Assembly: GCA_038237515.1 (NCBI GenBank)
Contig: JBBRYP010000012.1
Span: forward strand, 1 to 64,000
Length of the DNA stretch: 64,000 nucleotides
Source of the DNA: JBBQDZ01 sp038237515
GTDB lineage: Bacteria > Actinomycetota > Thermoleophilia > Gaiellales > Gaiellaceae
Direction: 5' to 3'
Each line of letters begins with the position of its first letter. The first letter of the stretch is position 1. Both the position numbers and the translations under genes were made by a program. The notes under the pieces are model-generated. The model was not told the origin of the DNA. It saw nothing but the letters and a program-made list of their open reading frames with translations, and ran no database searches. Of the stretch, positions 42,472 through 50,844 are shown piece after piece.

Positions 42472-43536
42472 TTACGCGCGCCAGCGCGGGTCGTAGCCGG
42501 TCGTGAGGGCGTCACGGTTGTGCCGCCACTTCGGCTCCTTGTTTGCGGTCCTGTTGGTGATGCTGCGCATCTTCCGAATGAGCGGGCCGTACGCGGCGAT
42601 CATCCGGCCCGAGACCGAAGCGCCCGGCGGCTCGTCCATGAACGGCATGAACTTGTCGGGGAAGCCCGGCATCGTGCAGCCGATGCAGATGCCGCCGACG
42701 TTCGGGCAGCCGCCGATGCCGTCCATCCAGCCGCGCTTCGTGACGTTGCAGTTGACGACAGGGCCCCAGCAGCCGACCTTGACGAGGCACTTCGGCGAGT
42801 TGTAGTCCTTCGCGAAATCGGCCTGCTCGTAATAGCCCGCGCGGTCGCAGCCCTCGTGCACCGTCTTTCCGAACAGCCATTGCGGCCGCAGCTGCTCGTC
42901 GAGCGGGATCACGGGGGCGAGCCCCGCGGCCTGGAAGAGCAGCCAGGTGAGCGTCTCCATGAAGTTGTCCGGCTGTACCGGGCAGCCGGGGATGTTCACG
43001 ATCGGAAGGCCTCCGGCCGATCGGAAGTCCCAGCCGAGGTAGTCGGCGAGCCCCATGCAGCCGGTGGGGTTTCCGGCCATCGCGTGGATACCGCCGTAGC
43101 TCGCGCACGTGCCGACGGCGACGACCCCCCAGGCTCCCGGCGCGAGCTTGTCGATCCACCAGTTGAGCGTCAGCGGCTCGCCGGTCGCCTCGTCGTTTCC
43201 AAACGAGGTCCAGTACCCGTCGCCGTTGATGTTCTCGTTCGGGATCGAGCCCTCGATCACGAGGACGTACGGCGCGTCGAGCTCTCCGCGGGCGGCAGCC
43301 CGGTACGGCTTCAGAAACTCCTCGCCCCCGAGCGACGGATCGAGAACCTTGTTGTGCAGGTGCACCTTCGGCAGGCCAGGCACGAGACCGAGCACGACCT
43401 CCTCGATCGACGGGAGCGTTCCCGCAGTGATCGAGATCGTGTCGCCGTCGCAGCTCATCCCCTCCGAGATCCAGAGGATGTGCACCTCCTCGACGCCGGG
43501 TGCCGAGTGCTCCATGAGTCCGGTCCCTTCTTGCAC
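42472..43536 (-). CDS. hhyS: [NiFe] hydrogenase small subunit, group 1h type
   Basis: A 354-residue Fe-S subunit. The N-terminal site reads EGMSCDGD: Cys29 is kept but the second proximal-cluster Cys is Asp32, the 3Cys-1Asp feature of group 1h. GTCASYGG and GCPVQPDN give the other proximal ligands; HEGCDR, CLVKVGCWGP and CPNVGGICIGC carry the medial and distal clusters. There is no Tat leader, so a cytoplasmic or internally anchored complex is implied. I chose GTG with AAGGAG seven bases upstream; an ATG seven codons later is possible. Confidence 0.92.
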   Translation of the reverse strand: MQEGTGLMEHSAPGVEEVHILWISEGMSCDGDTISITAGTLPSIEEVVLGLVPGLPKVHLHNKVLDPSLGGEEFLKPYRAAARGELDAPYVLVIEGSIPNENINGDGYWTSFGNDEATGEPLTLNWWIDKLAPGAWGVVAVGTCASYGGIHAMAGNPTGCMGLADYLGWDFRSAGGLPIVNIPGCPVQPDNFMETLTWLLFQAAGLAPVIPLDEQLRPQWLFGKTVHEGCDRAGYYEQADFAKDYNSPKCLVKVGCWGPVVNCNVTKRGWMDGIGGCPNVGGICIGCTMPGFPDKFMPFMDEPPGASVSGRMIAAYGPLIRKMRSITNRTANKEPKWRHNRDALTTGYDPRWRA

Positions 43537-43538
43537 GG

Positions 43539-43898
43539 CTAGCTCCTTCCGACTGCGATTGGCTCGTCCACGAGCTCGAGCGAATCGACGAGCAGCTCGT
43601 CCCCCGACACCACGTCGGTATCGAAGCTGCCGCAACTCGGGCACGTAAACGGGAACTCGGCGACGCGACCCTCGGCCGCACACTTCCGGCACGCGATGCG
43701 TACCGGCACGTCTTCGATCTCGAGCTCTGCGCCCTCGAGCGCCGTGCCCTCGGCGACGAGCTCGAATGCGAACTCGAGCGCACTCGGCACGACCTGGCGC
43801 AGATGTCCGATCTTCACCTCGACCCTCGCGACCCGCCGGCCCGCCGCGTGCTGCTCGGCGATCGCGACGATCGCATCGGCTATCGAGAGCTCGTGCAT
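43539..43898 (-). CDS. hypA: Hydrogenase nickel metallochaperone HypA
   Basis: A 119-residue HypA. The N-terminal MHEL (nickel-binding His2) and the zinc cysteines 70, 73, 86 and 89 (CRKC, CPSC) are intact. It delivers nickel to the large subunit with HypB. Its stop lies three bases before the small-subunit GTG. Confidence 0.94.
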   Translation of the reverse strand: MHELSIADAIVAIAEQHAAGRRVARVEVKIGHLRQVVPSALEFAFELVAEGTALEGAELEIEDVPVRIACRKCAAEGRVAEFPFTCPSCGSFDTDVVSGDELLVDSLELVDEPIAVGRS

Positions 43899-43901
43899 CC
43901 C

Positions 43902-44966
43902 TCAGCAGATCCTCGGTAGCGGGTCGCCGACCAGCATGTCCATCACGCGCCGGCCGCCGAAGGCGGTCTCGACGAGCACCATCCCCGGCGGCTCGGTGCG
44001 CACCTCTCCGATCTCCGCCGCCTGCTCGGAGCCTGCAACTGCGCGGAGCGCTGCGAGCGCCTCCTCGGCGGCTTCAGGCGCGACGAAGGCGACGAGCTTG
44101 CCCTCGTTCGCGACATACATCGGGTCGATGCCGAGGATCTCGCAGGCGCCCGTGACGGAGGGGTGCACGGGAACGTTCGCCTCGCGGACGACGATCGCCA
44201 CCCCCGAGGTGCGGGCAAGCTCGTTCAACACGGTTGCCACCCCGCCGCGCGTGGCGTCGCGCAGGCAGCGAAGGGAGTCGCCGGCCGCTTCGAGCAGCGC
44301 GTCCACCGCGGGCCAGAGCGAGCGCGTGTCCGACTCCACGGGCGCCTCGAGCTCGAACTCGCCGCGCGCAAGCATCACCGCGGTGCCGTGGTCGCCGATC
44401 GAGCCCGAGACGAGGATCCGGTCGCCGGGCCGCAGCGACGTCGGGGAGAGCCGGGCCCGCGGATCGAACCGACCGAGGCCGGTCGTCGTGACGTACATGC
44501 CGTCGCACTTGCCCCGCTCGACGACTTTTGTATCGCCGGCGACGACGTCGACACCGGCCGCGGACGCGGCTTGCGCGATCGCCTCGACCTCCGCGCGCAA
44601 CTCGTCGGCGGGCAAGCCCTCCTCGAGCACGAGCGAGAGCGTCAACGCGAGCGGTCTGGCGCCGGAGACCGCGAGGTCGTTCAGGGTGCCGTTGACGGCG
44701 AGCTCGCCGATGGAGCCTCCGGGGAAGCGGATGGGCTTGACCACGAAGCTGTCGGTCGTCAAGGCCAGCTCGCCGACCGCCGCGGCGTCGTCGAGGTCTG
44801 TGATGGAGAGCGCGGGCGCGATCAGCCCCTCGACGAGCGCGCGGCTCGCCTTGCCGCCGGCACCGTGGGCCATCGTGATCTGCTCGTCCTTGAACCGGAT
44901 CGGCCTCGACCGGACGCGCTCGATCAGCTCGAGCGCGTGCTGCTCGCGATCCTCGACCGCGCCCAC
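43902..44966 (-). CDS. hypE: Hydrogenase maturation factor HypE
   Basis: A 354-residue PurM-fold protein. The C-terminus PRIC has the terminal Cys that is carbamoylated by HypF and dehydrated to thiocyanate for the CN ligands. MAHGAGGKAS near 32 and GDTKVVERG are ATP-site blocks. GTG start; the first 25 residues are less conserved and the true start might be later. Confidence 0.93.
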   Translation of the reverse strand: MGAVEDREQHALELIERVRSRPIRFKDEQITMAHGAGGKASRALVEGLIAPALSITDLDDAAAVGELALTTDSFVVKPIRFPGGSIGELAVNGTLNDLAVSGARPLALTLSLVLEEGLPADELRAEVEAIAQAASAAGVDVVAGDTKVVERGKCDGMYVTTTGLGRFDPRARLSPTSLRPGDRILVSGSIGDHGTAVMLARGEFELEAPVESDTRSLWPAVDALLEAAGDSLRCLRDATRGGVATVLNELARTSGVAIVVREANVPVHPSVTGACEILGIDPMYVANEGKLVAFVAPEAAEEALAALRAVAGSEQAAEIGEVRTEPPGMVLVETAFGGRRVMDMLVGDPLPRIC

Positions 44967-44988
44967 TAGCAGCGCACCGTCCGGCGCA

Positions 44989-46104
44989 CTAGACGACCTC
45001 CCGCTCGCGTGCGAAGCGGCCGAAGTTGTAGTAGGCCGCGCAGGCGCCCTCGCTCGAGACCATGCAGGTGCCGATCGGACGCTCGGGCGTGCAGGCCGTC
45101 CCGAACACCTTGCACTCCCAGGGTTTGATCACGCCTTTCAGCACCTCGCCGCACTGGCAGGCCTTCGGGTCGGCGACGCGCACGCCGGGCACCGGGTAAC
45201 GCAGCTCCGCGTCGAAGCCGCTGTAGGCGGCGCTCAGCTTGAGGGCGCTATGGGAGATGAAGCCCAGGCCACGCCACTCGAAGTGCGGCCTGAGCTCGAA
45301 CACCTCGGCGAGCACGGCGAGCGCCTGCGGGTTGCCATCGTAGGGGACGACTCGCTTGTACTGGTTCTCGACCTCGCAACGGCCCTCCGCGAGCTGCCGG
45401 AGGATCATGTGCACCGACTGGAGCAGGTCGAGCGGCTCGAAACCGGAGATCACGATCGGTTTCCGGTAGTCGGCGGGGATGAACTCGAACGGCCGCGCCC
45501 CGACGACCGTGGAGACGTGGCCGGGCCCGATGAAGCCGTCGAGCCGGAGGTCCGGCGACTCGAGCAACGCCCGCAGCGGCGGCACGATCGTGACGTGGTT
45601 GCAGAAGACGGAGAAGTTGCGCGCGCCTTCCGCCTTCGCCCGCATGAGCGTCAGGGCGGTCGAGGGCGCGGTCGTCTCGAAGCCGACGGCGAAGAAGACG
45701 ACGTCGCGCTCCGGGTTCTCGCGCGCGAGGCGCAGGGCGTCGAGCGGCGAGTAGACCATGCGCACGTCGGCGCCCTGCGCCTTCGCCTCGAGCAGCGTCC
45801 CGTGGCCGCCGGGCACCCGCATCATGTCGCCGAAGCAGGTGAAGATCACACCCGGTTCCCTCGCGACGGCGATCGCATCGTCCACGCGCCCCATCGGGAT
45901 GACGCAGACCGGGCAGCCCGGCCCATGGACGAGCTCGACGTTCTCGGGCAGAAGGTCGTCGACGCCATACTTGTAGATCGTGTGCGTGTGGCCGCCGCAA
46001 ACCTCCATCACCTTGTACTGGCGGCCCGGCTCGACCGTGGCGACGATCTCGCTTGCGAGGACGCGGCCGAGCTCGGCGTCCCGGTACTCGTCGACGAATC
46101 TCAC
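44989..46104 (-). CDS. hypD: Hydrogenase maturation factor HypD
   Basis: A 371-residue HypD. Cys36 in EVCGGHTH and Cys64/Cys67 in GPGCPVC are the redox and Fe-binding cysteines, and the C-terminal part holds the 4Fe-4S ligands (CQCGEVL, CTPERPIGTC). It assembles Fe(CN)2CO with HypC. The GTG overlaps the hypC2 stop (GTGA). Confidence 0.95.
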   Translation of the reverse strand: MRFVDEYRDAELGRVLASEIVATVEPGRQYKVMEVCGGHTHTIYKYGVDDLLPENVELVHGPGCPVCVIPMGRVDDAIAVAREPGVIFTCFGDMMRVPGGHGTLLEAKAQGADVRMVYSPLDALRLARENPERDVVFFAVGFETTAPSTALTLMRAKAEGARNFSVFCNHVTIVPPLRALLESPDLRLDGFIGPGHVSTVVGARPFEFIPADYRKPIVISGFEPLDLLQSVHMILRQLAEGRCEVENQYKRVVPYDGNPQALAVLAEVFELRPHFEWRGLGFISHSALKLSAAYSGFDAELRYPVPGVRVADPKACQCGEVLKGVIKPWECKVFGTACTPERPIGTCMVSSEGACAAYYNFGRFAREREVV

Positions 46105-46310
46105 GCGAGCCTCGTCAGGGCGACTCCGGCATGAACGAGCACGGAGTCGCCGGGCGAAACCGCCCCGACGAGATCGGTCATGACCTCGCTCCGGCCGCCG
46201 TCCCCCCCGGCGCAGAGGGCAAGGCCGGTGGCCGAGACCTCGACCACCTGCATCGGCACGCCCTCGTCCGAGCAGGTGATGCAGTGGGTCTCGTCGCAGC
46301 CCGTGTTCAC
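46101..46310 (-). CDS. Second HypC/HupF-like chaperone
   Basis: A 69-residue HypC-family protein of the variant that lacks the MC start: it begins VNTGCDETHCITCSDEG, with three cysteines, followed by a short beta-barrel. Such a partner often stands beside a normal HypC in actinobacteria. It may serve a distinct step with HypD. GTGA overlaps at both ends. Confidence 0.8.
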   Translation of the reverse strand: MNTGCDETHCITCSDEGVPMQVVEVSATGLALCAGGDGGRSEVMTDLVGAVSPGDSVLVHAGVALTRLA

Positions 46311-46588
46311 TCGATCAGGCTCGCCTTCAGGTCCTCGAGCTCCTGCTCGTAGGCATCGCCCATCTCCTGGAGGAGGCGAAGCGTCGCCTGCGCTTCCTGC
46401 TCGTCGACCTTCGAGAGCGCGAACCCGACGTGGATCAGCACCCAGTCGCCGGGGTCGACTCCGCCGCTGCCGTTGCCGTCCAGCAAGCCGATGTTGACCT
46501 TCCGCACGACGCCCGCCACGTTCACCGTCGCGAGCCGGTTGTGCTCGTCGACGATCTCCACGACCTGCGCGGGGACCGCCAGGCACAT
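46307..46588 (-). CDS. hypC: Hydrogenase assembly chaperone HypC
   Basis: A 93-residue HypC/HypG protein starting MCLAVPAQV; Cys2 binds the Fe-site precursor and the immature large subunit. The C-terminal 25 residues are a helical, acidic extension. It is first in the hydrogenase operon. The 198 bases up to hypF hold the divergent control region; no clear promoter stands out except GGATCC...GGATCC repeats near 46728-46745. Confidence 0.93.
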   Translation of the reverse strand: MCLAVPAQVVEIVDEHNRLATVNVAGVVRKVNIGLLDGNGSGGVDPGDWVLIHVGFALSKVDEQEAQATLRLLQEMGDAYEQELEDLKASLIE

Positions 46589-46786
46589 CAGGCGGCCGCC
46601 GCGAAGGGGATCTGCGCCGACCGGGTAGGGCCTCCGGCCCGCACGTCGAGATTCTGGGCAACCCACGCCCTGCTCACGTTTCGATCGACCCCTCCCTGGG
46701 CGGAGACTCGAACGGCGGATCCTTACAGACGCGCACCGGATCCGCAAACGAGATCTGTCGGCGTCTCCGGCAGTGAGAATTGCCTC

Positions 46787-48922
46787 GTGGAGCGGCGCTG
46801 CTACCGCGTGACGGGAGTCGTCCAGGGCGTCGGCTTCCGCCCGTTCGTCTTCGGCCTGGCGCGCCGTCACGCTCTCGGCGGCTTCGTGCTGAACGACGGC
46901 GAGGGGGTTTTGGTCGAGGTCGAAGGGAAGCCGGCCTCCCTCGACGCGTTCAGCGCGGCTCTACGGGACGAGGCGCCCGCGCTGGCGCGTGTCGACTCGG
47001 TCGTCGCCACGCCGCGGGCGGCGACCGGCGAACGCACTTTCAGGATCGCGCCGAGCGTGGCGGCCGGCCGCCGGGCGGCGGCGATCCCCGCTGACATCGC
47101 GACGTGCGACGACTGCCTGCGCGAGCTCTTCGACGAGGCCGACCGCCGGTACCGCTACCCGTTCGTCAACTGCACCCAGTGCGGCCCGCGCTTCACGATC
47201 GTCGTCGCCACGCCCTACGACCGGGCGTCGACGACGATGGCCGGCTTCCCGATGTGCGACCCGTGCCGTGGAGAGTACGAGGACCCGCTCGACCGCCGCT
47301 TCCACGCCGAGCCGATCGCCTGCCCGGTCTGCGGGCCGCGGCTCTCGATGGCCGTCGAGGACGCCGTCGCCCTTCTCCGGGACGGCTCGATCCTCGCCGT
47401 GAAGGGGCTCGGGGGCTACCACCTCGCGTGCGATGCAGGAAACGAAGACGTGGTTGCCCGCCTTCGCGCCCGGAAGCACCGGGAGGACAAGCCCTTCGCG
47501 CTGATGACGGCGCGGCCGGGAGCGGTCGCCGAGGTCGGCGACGCGGAGTCGGCGCTGCTTCGCTCGCGGGAGCGTCCCATCGTGCTGCTCCGGCGAAAGG
47601 CGGGCGGCGCCGTCGCGCCGTCGGTCGCTCCGGGGAGCTCGTGGCTCGGCGTCATGCTTCCTTACACCCCGCTCCACCACCTGCTCGCCGCCGCCCTCGA
47701 CGCGCCGCTCGTGCTCACGAGCGGCAACCGGTCGGACGAGCCGATCGCCTACGAGGACGACGAGGCGGCCGAGCGCCTCGCAGGGATCGCCGACGCGTTC
47801 CTCGCACACGATCGGCCGATTCACCGCCGCTGCGAGGATTCCGTCGTCCGCAGCGGGTTCCCGCTCCGCCGCTCGCGCGGCTACGCACCTGCCGCGATCC
47901 GGCTGCCGCTAGCGGCGCGACGCCCGCTCGTCGCCGCGGGCGGGGAGCTGAAGAGCACCTTCTGCGTCGCGCGCGGAGAGGAGGCTTTCCTCTCGCCGCA
48001 CCTGGGCGACCTCGACACCGAGGCTGCCTATCGCGCCTTTCGGGCCGACCTCGAGCTGTACCTCGAGATGCTTGCCGTTCGCCCCGCTGTGATCGCCCAC
48101 GACCTGCACCCCGAGTACCTGGCGACGAAGTGGGCGCTCGAGCAGGAGGCCGACCTTGTCGGCGTGCAGCACCACCACGCGCATGCTGTCGCGTGCCTGG
48201 CCGAGCACGGAGAACGAGGGCCGGCCCTGGCGCTCGTCTTCGACGGAACGGGCTTCGGCACCGACGGCACCCTCTGGGGAGGCGAGATCCTCCGCTGCGA
48301 CCTCGAGGACTTCGAGCGGCTCGCCCACCTCGAGCCGGTGCCGCTCCCCGGCGGCGAGGCTGCGATCCGCGAGCCGTGGCGGATGGCGGCGATCCACCTC
48401 GAGCTGGCCGGCCGGCCCGTGCCCTTCGAGCGCTGGCCGCTCGTTCGCAACACCCTGACCGTCAACGCACCGCTCTCCTCCGGCATGGGTCGGCTGTTCG
48501 ACGCGATCGCCACCCTCCTCGGCCTCCGCGAGACGGTGACCTACGAGGGCCAGGCGGCGATCGAGCTCGAGCAGCTCGCGGGCGAGACGGCTGCCGAGCC
48601 TTACGCCTGGCAGTTCGGAGATGGGCCGGCGCTCGTCGCGCTCCTCCATGACGACCTGGCGGCCGGACGGCCGCGCCCCCAGCTCGCGGCCGCCTTCCAC
48701 GAGACGATCGCGGCGGCCGCCGCTGAGAAGTGTGCGGAGCTCGGAGGGGCGGCCGCCGTCGTCCTCTCCGGCGGCACCTTCCAGAACCTGCGCCTGCTCG
48801 ACTCAGCCACGCGAAGGCTCCAAGCGCTCGGCTTCACCGTCCTGAGCCACCGGCTCGTGCCGCCGAACGACGGCGGCCTCAGCTACGGCCAGGCGGCGAT
48901 CGCGGCGGCGCGGTCGGGATGA
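46787..48922 (+). CDS. hypF: Carbamoyltransferase HypF
   Basis: A 711-residue HypF in standard order: acylphosphatase domain (GVVQGVGFRPFVFG, residues 1-90), two zinc-finger-like segments (CDDC...CTQC, CDPC...CPVC, 100-185), a YrdC-like domain, and a Kae1-like C-terminal domain with HHHAHA near 465. It makes the CN ligand precursor from carbamoyl phosphate. GTG start; divergent from hypC. Confidence 0.94.
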   Translation: MERRCYRVTGVVQGVGFRPFVFGLARRHALGGFVLNDGEGVLVEVEGKPASLDAFSAALRDEAPALARVDSVVATPRAATGERTFRIAPSVAAGRRAAAIPADIATCDDCLRELFDEADRRYRYPFVNCTQCGPRFTIVVATPYDRASTTMAGFPMCDPCRGEYEDPLDRRFHAEPIACPVCGPRLSMAVEDAVALLRDGSILAVKGLGGYHLACDAGNEDVVARLRARKHREDKPFALMTARPGAVAEVGDAESALLRSRERPIVLLRRKAGGAVAPSVAPGSSWLGVMLPYTPLHHLLAAALDAPLVLTSGNRSDEPIAYEDDEAAERLAGIADAFLAHDRPIHRRCEDSVVRSGFPLRRSRGYAPAAIRLPLAARRPLVAAGGELKSTFCVARGEEAFLSPHLGDLDTEAAYRAFRADLELYLEMLAVRPAVIAHDLHPEYLATKWALEQEADLVGVQHHHAHAVACLAEHGERGPALALVFDGTGFGTDGTLWGGEILRCDLEDFERLAHLEPVPLPGGEAAIREPWRMAAIHLELAGRPVPFERWPLVRNTLTVNAPLSSGMGRLFDAIATLLGLRETVTYEGQAAIELEQLAGETAAEPYAWQFGDGPALVALLHDDLAAGRPRPQLAAAFHETIAAAAAEKCAELGGAAAVVLSGGTFQNLRLLDSATRRLQALGFTVLSHRLVPPNDGGLSYGQAAIAAARSG

Positions 48923-48952
48923 CGGTGCGAGGCGGAGGTGCCGAGCGGGCTG

Positions 48953-49402
48953 CTAGACGAAACGGAAGAACTGGCCCGTACCGATCGTCTGGCCGCCGAC
49001 CGTCGTGGTGATGACGATCGTCGCTTTCGGGAAGGAGCCGTTGAGGCTGAAGAACCAGTGGAAGCCGGTCTTGAACGTGCGTGGCAGGTGCAGGGTCACC
49101 GGCGTGGTCAAGGGCTGGCGCGCCTTGCCGTCGAGGATGTTGAAGGTGACCGTGCCGGGCGCCCAGGAGCCCTTCGTGTCGACGAAGAACTGGACCTTCG
49201 GAGAGGAGGCGGGAATCCCGAGGCCGAAGGGGCCGACGCAGTTCCAGTAACCGCTCGGCTGCTTGACGGCACTCTTGCAGGCGGTGATCACGACCGATCT
49301 CGCCGACGAAGCAGAGAGGGCGTCCCGCGGACCCGCCAGGCCGGCGAGTGTTCCGCACGATGCCAGCGCAAGAACGACCGTGAGACGCCGCAGACTCACC
49401 AT
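48953..49402 (-). CDS. Secreted protein, unknown
   Basis: A 149-residue protein with a signal peptide (MVSLRRLTVVLALASCGTL) and a mature beta-rich domain containing two Cys (ITACKSAV, YWNCVGPF). No family recognised. It ends 30 bases from the convergent hypF. An in-frame upstream GTG would give a longer, less typical leader. Confidence 0.6.
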   Translation of the reverse strand: MVSLRRLTVVLALASCGTLAGLAGPRDALSASSARSVVITACKSAVKQPSGYWNCVGPFGLGIPASSPKVQFFVDTKGSWAPGTVTFNILDGKARQPLTTPVTLHLPRTFKTGFHWFFSLNGSFPKATIVITTTVGGQTIGTGQFFRFV

Positions 49403-49543
49403 CCACTGATCCTGAGGCCGTACCCGCACCTTGTCAACTCGAGGCGTTGTGGAAGCGGGCGCTACTCAGCTAGCTCGACAGGTACGTCCCGGCGTCGTGC
49501 GTGAAACGGCGCCGCCGGATCTCGCATAGACATTGCGAGGCTG

Positions 49544-50089
49544 ATGGATACCGACGCTCAGCTGATACGCGCCGCACAAAAGGATCCCGATGCGCTTGCC
49601 GAGCTCTATCGCCGGCGCGCGGCCGCGGTCCACGCGTTCTTCCGGGCGCGCGCACCGGAGCGGGTCGTGGGAGAACTGACGGCCGAGGCATTCGCACAGG
49701 CCGTGCTCTCCCTCCACCGGTTCCGCGACGAGGCGGACGGCTCCGCGCTCCCGTGGCTCTACGGGATCTCCCGGAACCTGCTCCGCACCTACCACGAGCG
49801 TGAGCGGGTCGAGAGAAATGCCCGCGAGCGGCTCGGGATGCCGATTCGCGACTACGAATTGGACGTCGACGCGACGACCGAGCGGATCGACGCGGAGCGG
49901 CTTGCTCCGATCCTGGCCGGCGCACTCGACGCCCTACCGCTCTCCCAGCGGCGTGCGGTCGAGCTGCGGGTCGTCGAGGAGCGTCCCTACCAGGAGGTCG
50001 CGGGATCCCTCGGCTGCTCGGAGGTCGCGGCTCGCATACGGGTCTCGCGCGCCCTCGGATCGCTCTCCCGCGTCTTGAAAGGAGTCTGA
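49544..50089 (+). CDS. ECF-type RNA polymerase sigma factor
   Basis: A 181-residue sigma-70 family protein with region 2 (ALAELYRRRAAAVHAFF, then LPWLYGISRNLLRTY) and region 4 (ALPLSQRRAVELRVVEERPYQEVAGSLGCSEVAARIRVSRA, in two blocks). It starts 140 bases from the divergent secreted-protein gene. The partner directly downstream is probably its anti-sigma factor. Confidence 0.87.
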   Translation: MDTDAQLIRAAQKDPDALAELYRRRAAAVHAFFRARAPERVVGELTAEAFAQAVLSLHRFRDEADGSALPWLYGISRNLLRTYHERERVERNARERLGMPIRDYELDVDATTERIDAERLAPILAGALDALPLSQRRAVELRVVEERPYQEVAGSLGCSEVAARIRVSRALGSLSRVLKGV

Positions 50090-50090
50090 A

Positions 50091-50711
50091 ATGGCAACGG
50101 ATCTCGAAGCTATCGGGCACGACCTTGCGATCGCCTTCACCAGCCGGCTCGAGTCGCGGACTCATCGCCGCCGTCGCACTCGGATGGCCGCTCTCGCCGT
50201 GCTTGCTGCGGGCGCGTTCTGTGCGGCGGCGATCGCGAGCGGCATCGGCGCCGGTCTGCCGCTCGATCCTACGCACTGGTCGATCCTCGGCGGTGGAACC
50301 GTCGACGACGGCCGTGCCGAGTACGTCCACGCGAAGAACCTGGCGGACGGCTCGAACTCGACCTTCATGGTCGAGCACGACGCCGGCCTTCCCGCCTATC
50401 AGGCATTCCTACTGCACGAGCGGACGCTCGCCGCGGCGCAGGAGTCCTCACCGGTTCCGGTGCGTGTGGAGCAGGGCGAGCGCTGCACGGCGGCCGAGCT
50501 CACGCGAGCGGAGGTGGTGGCACTCCGGACGCTCCGGGCGAGCTTCCCGGCCGGAACGAACGCGGACGCGACCAAGGCCGCCGTCGACGACGCCCTCCAG
50601 GGCGCCTTCGCGGGGTCGCCCTGCCGCGGTCTCGAGTATGGCGGCGAGCAGGCACGACTCGTCTACGCAGGGACCGAGCCCGAGGCGTTGCTCATGGCCG
50701 GGGCACGCTAG
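50091..50711 (+). CDS. Membrane protein, putative anti-sigma partner
   Basis: A 206-residue protein one base after the sigma gene. A basic cytoplasmic N-terminus (to about 30), one membrane segment (AALAVLAAGAFCAAAIASGI) and an extracellular domain with two Cys (ERCTAAEL, GSPCRGLEY). No zinc HxxxCxxC anti-sigma motif is seen. The anti-sigma role comes from position only. Confidence 0.6.
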   Translation: MATDLEAIGHDLAIAFTSRLESRTHRRRRTRMAALAVLAAGAFCAAAIASGIGAGLPLDPTHWSILGGGTVDDGRAEYVHAKNLADGSNSTFMVEHDAGLPAYQAFLLHERTLAAAQESSPVPVRVEQGERCTAAELTRAEVVALRTLRASFPAGTNADATKAAVDDALQGAFAGSPCRGLEYGGEQARLVYAGTEPEALLMAGAR

Positions 50712-50717
50712 ATCCCG

Positions 50718-50762
50718 ATCCCGCCGCGGTCGCGCACGCTCAGCGCGCGGCCGCGGCGGGAT
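50718..50762 (+). terminator. Strong hairpin after the sigma/anti-sigma pair
   Basis: ATCCCGCCGCGG and CCGCGGCGGGAT are perfect 12-bp arms around a 21-base centre that can extend the stem. It begins seven bases after the stop codon. No T tract follows. Confidence 0.55.
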
Positions 50763-50844
50763 GGTTCAGGCTCCCGCGTCGCTGCGCGCGCGAGCCGCCG
50801 CGGATACGCGGTGGCGTCGGCCGGGCGCGTGGCATGCTGGAAGC

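Noticed and set aside
40699..43542. A 947-codon open frame on the plus strand opposite the hydrogenase subunits
   Set aside because: It is antisense to two well-conserved genes and low in complexity (Arg, Val, Asp, Glu rich). GC-rich third positions commonly leave such frames open.
44966..45154. Small minus-strand frame of 62 codons between hypE and hypD
   Set aside because: It overlaps the conserved C-terminus of hypD in another frame and has no ribosome site.
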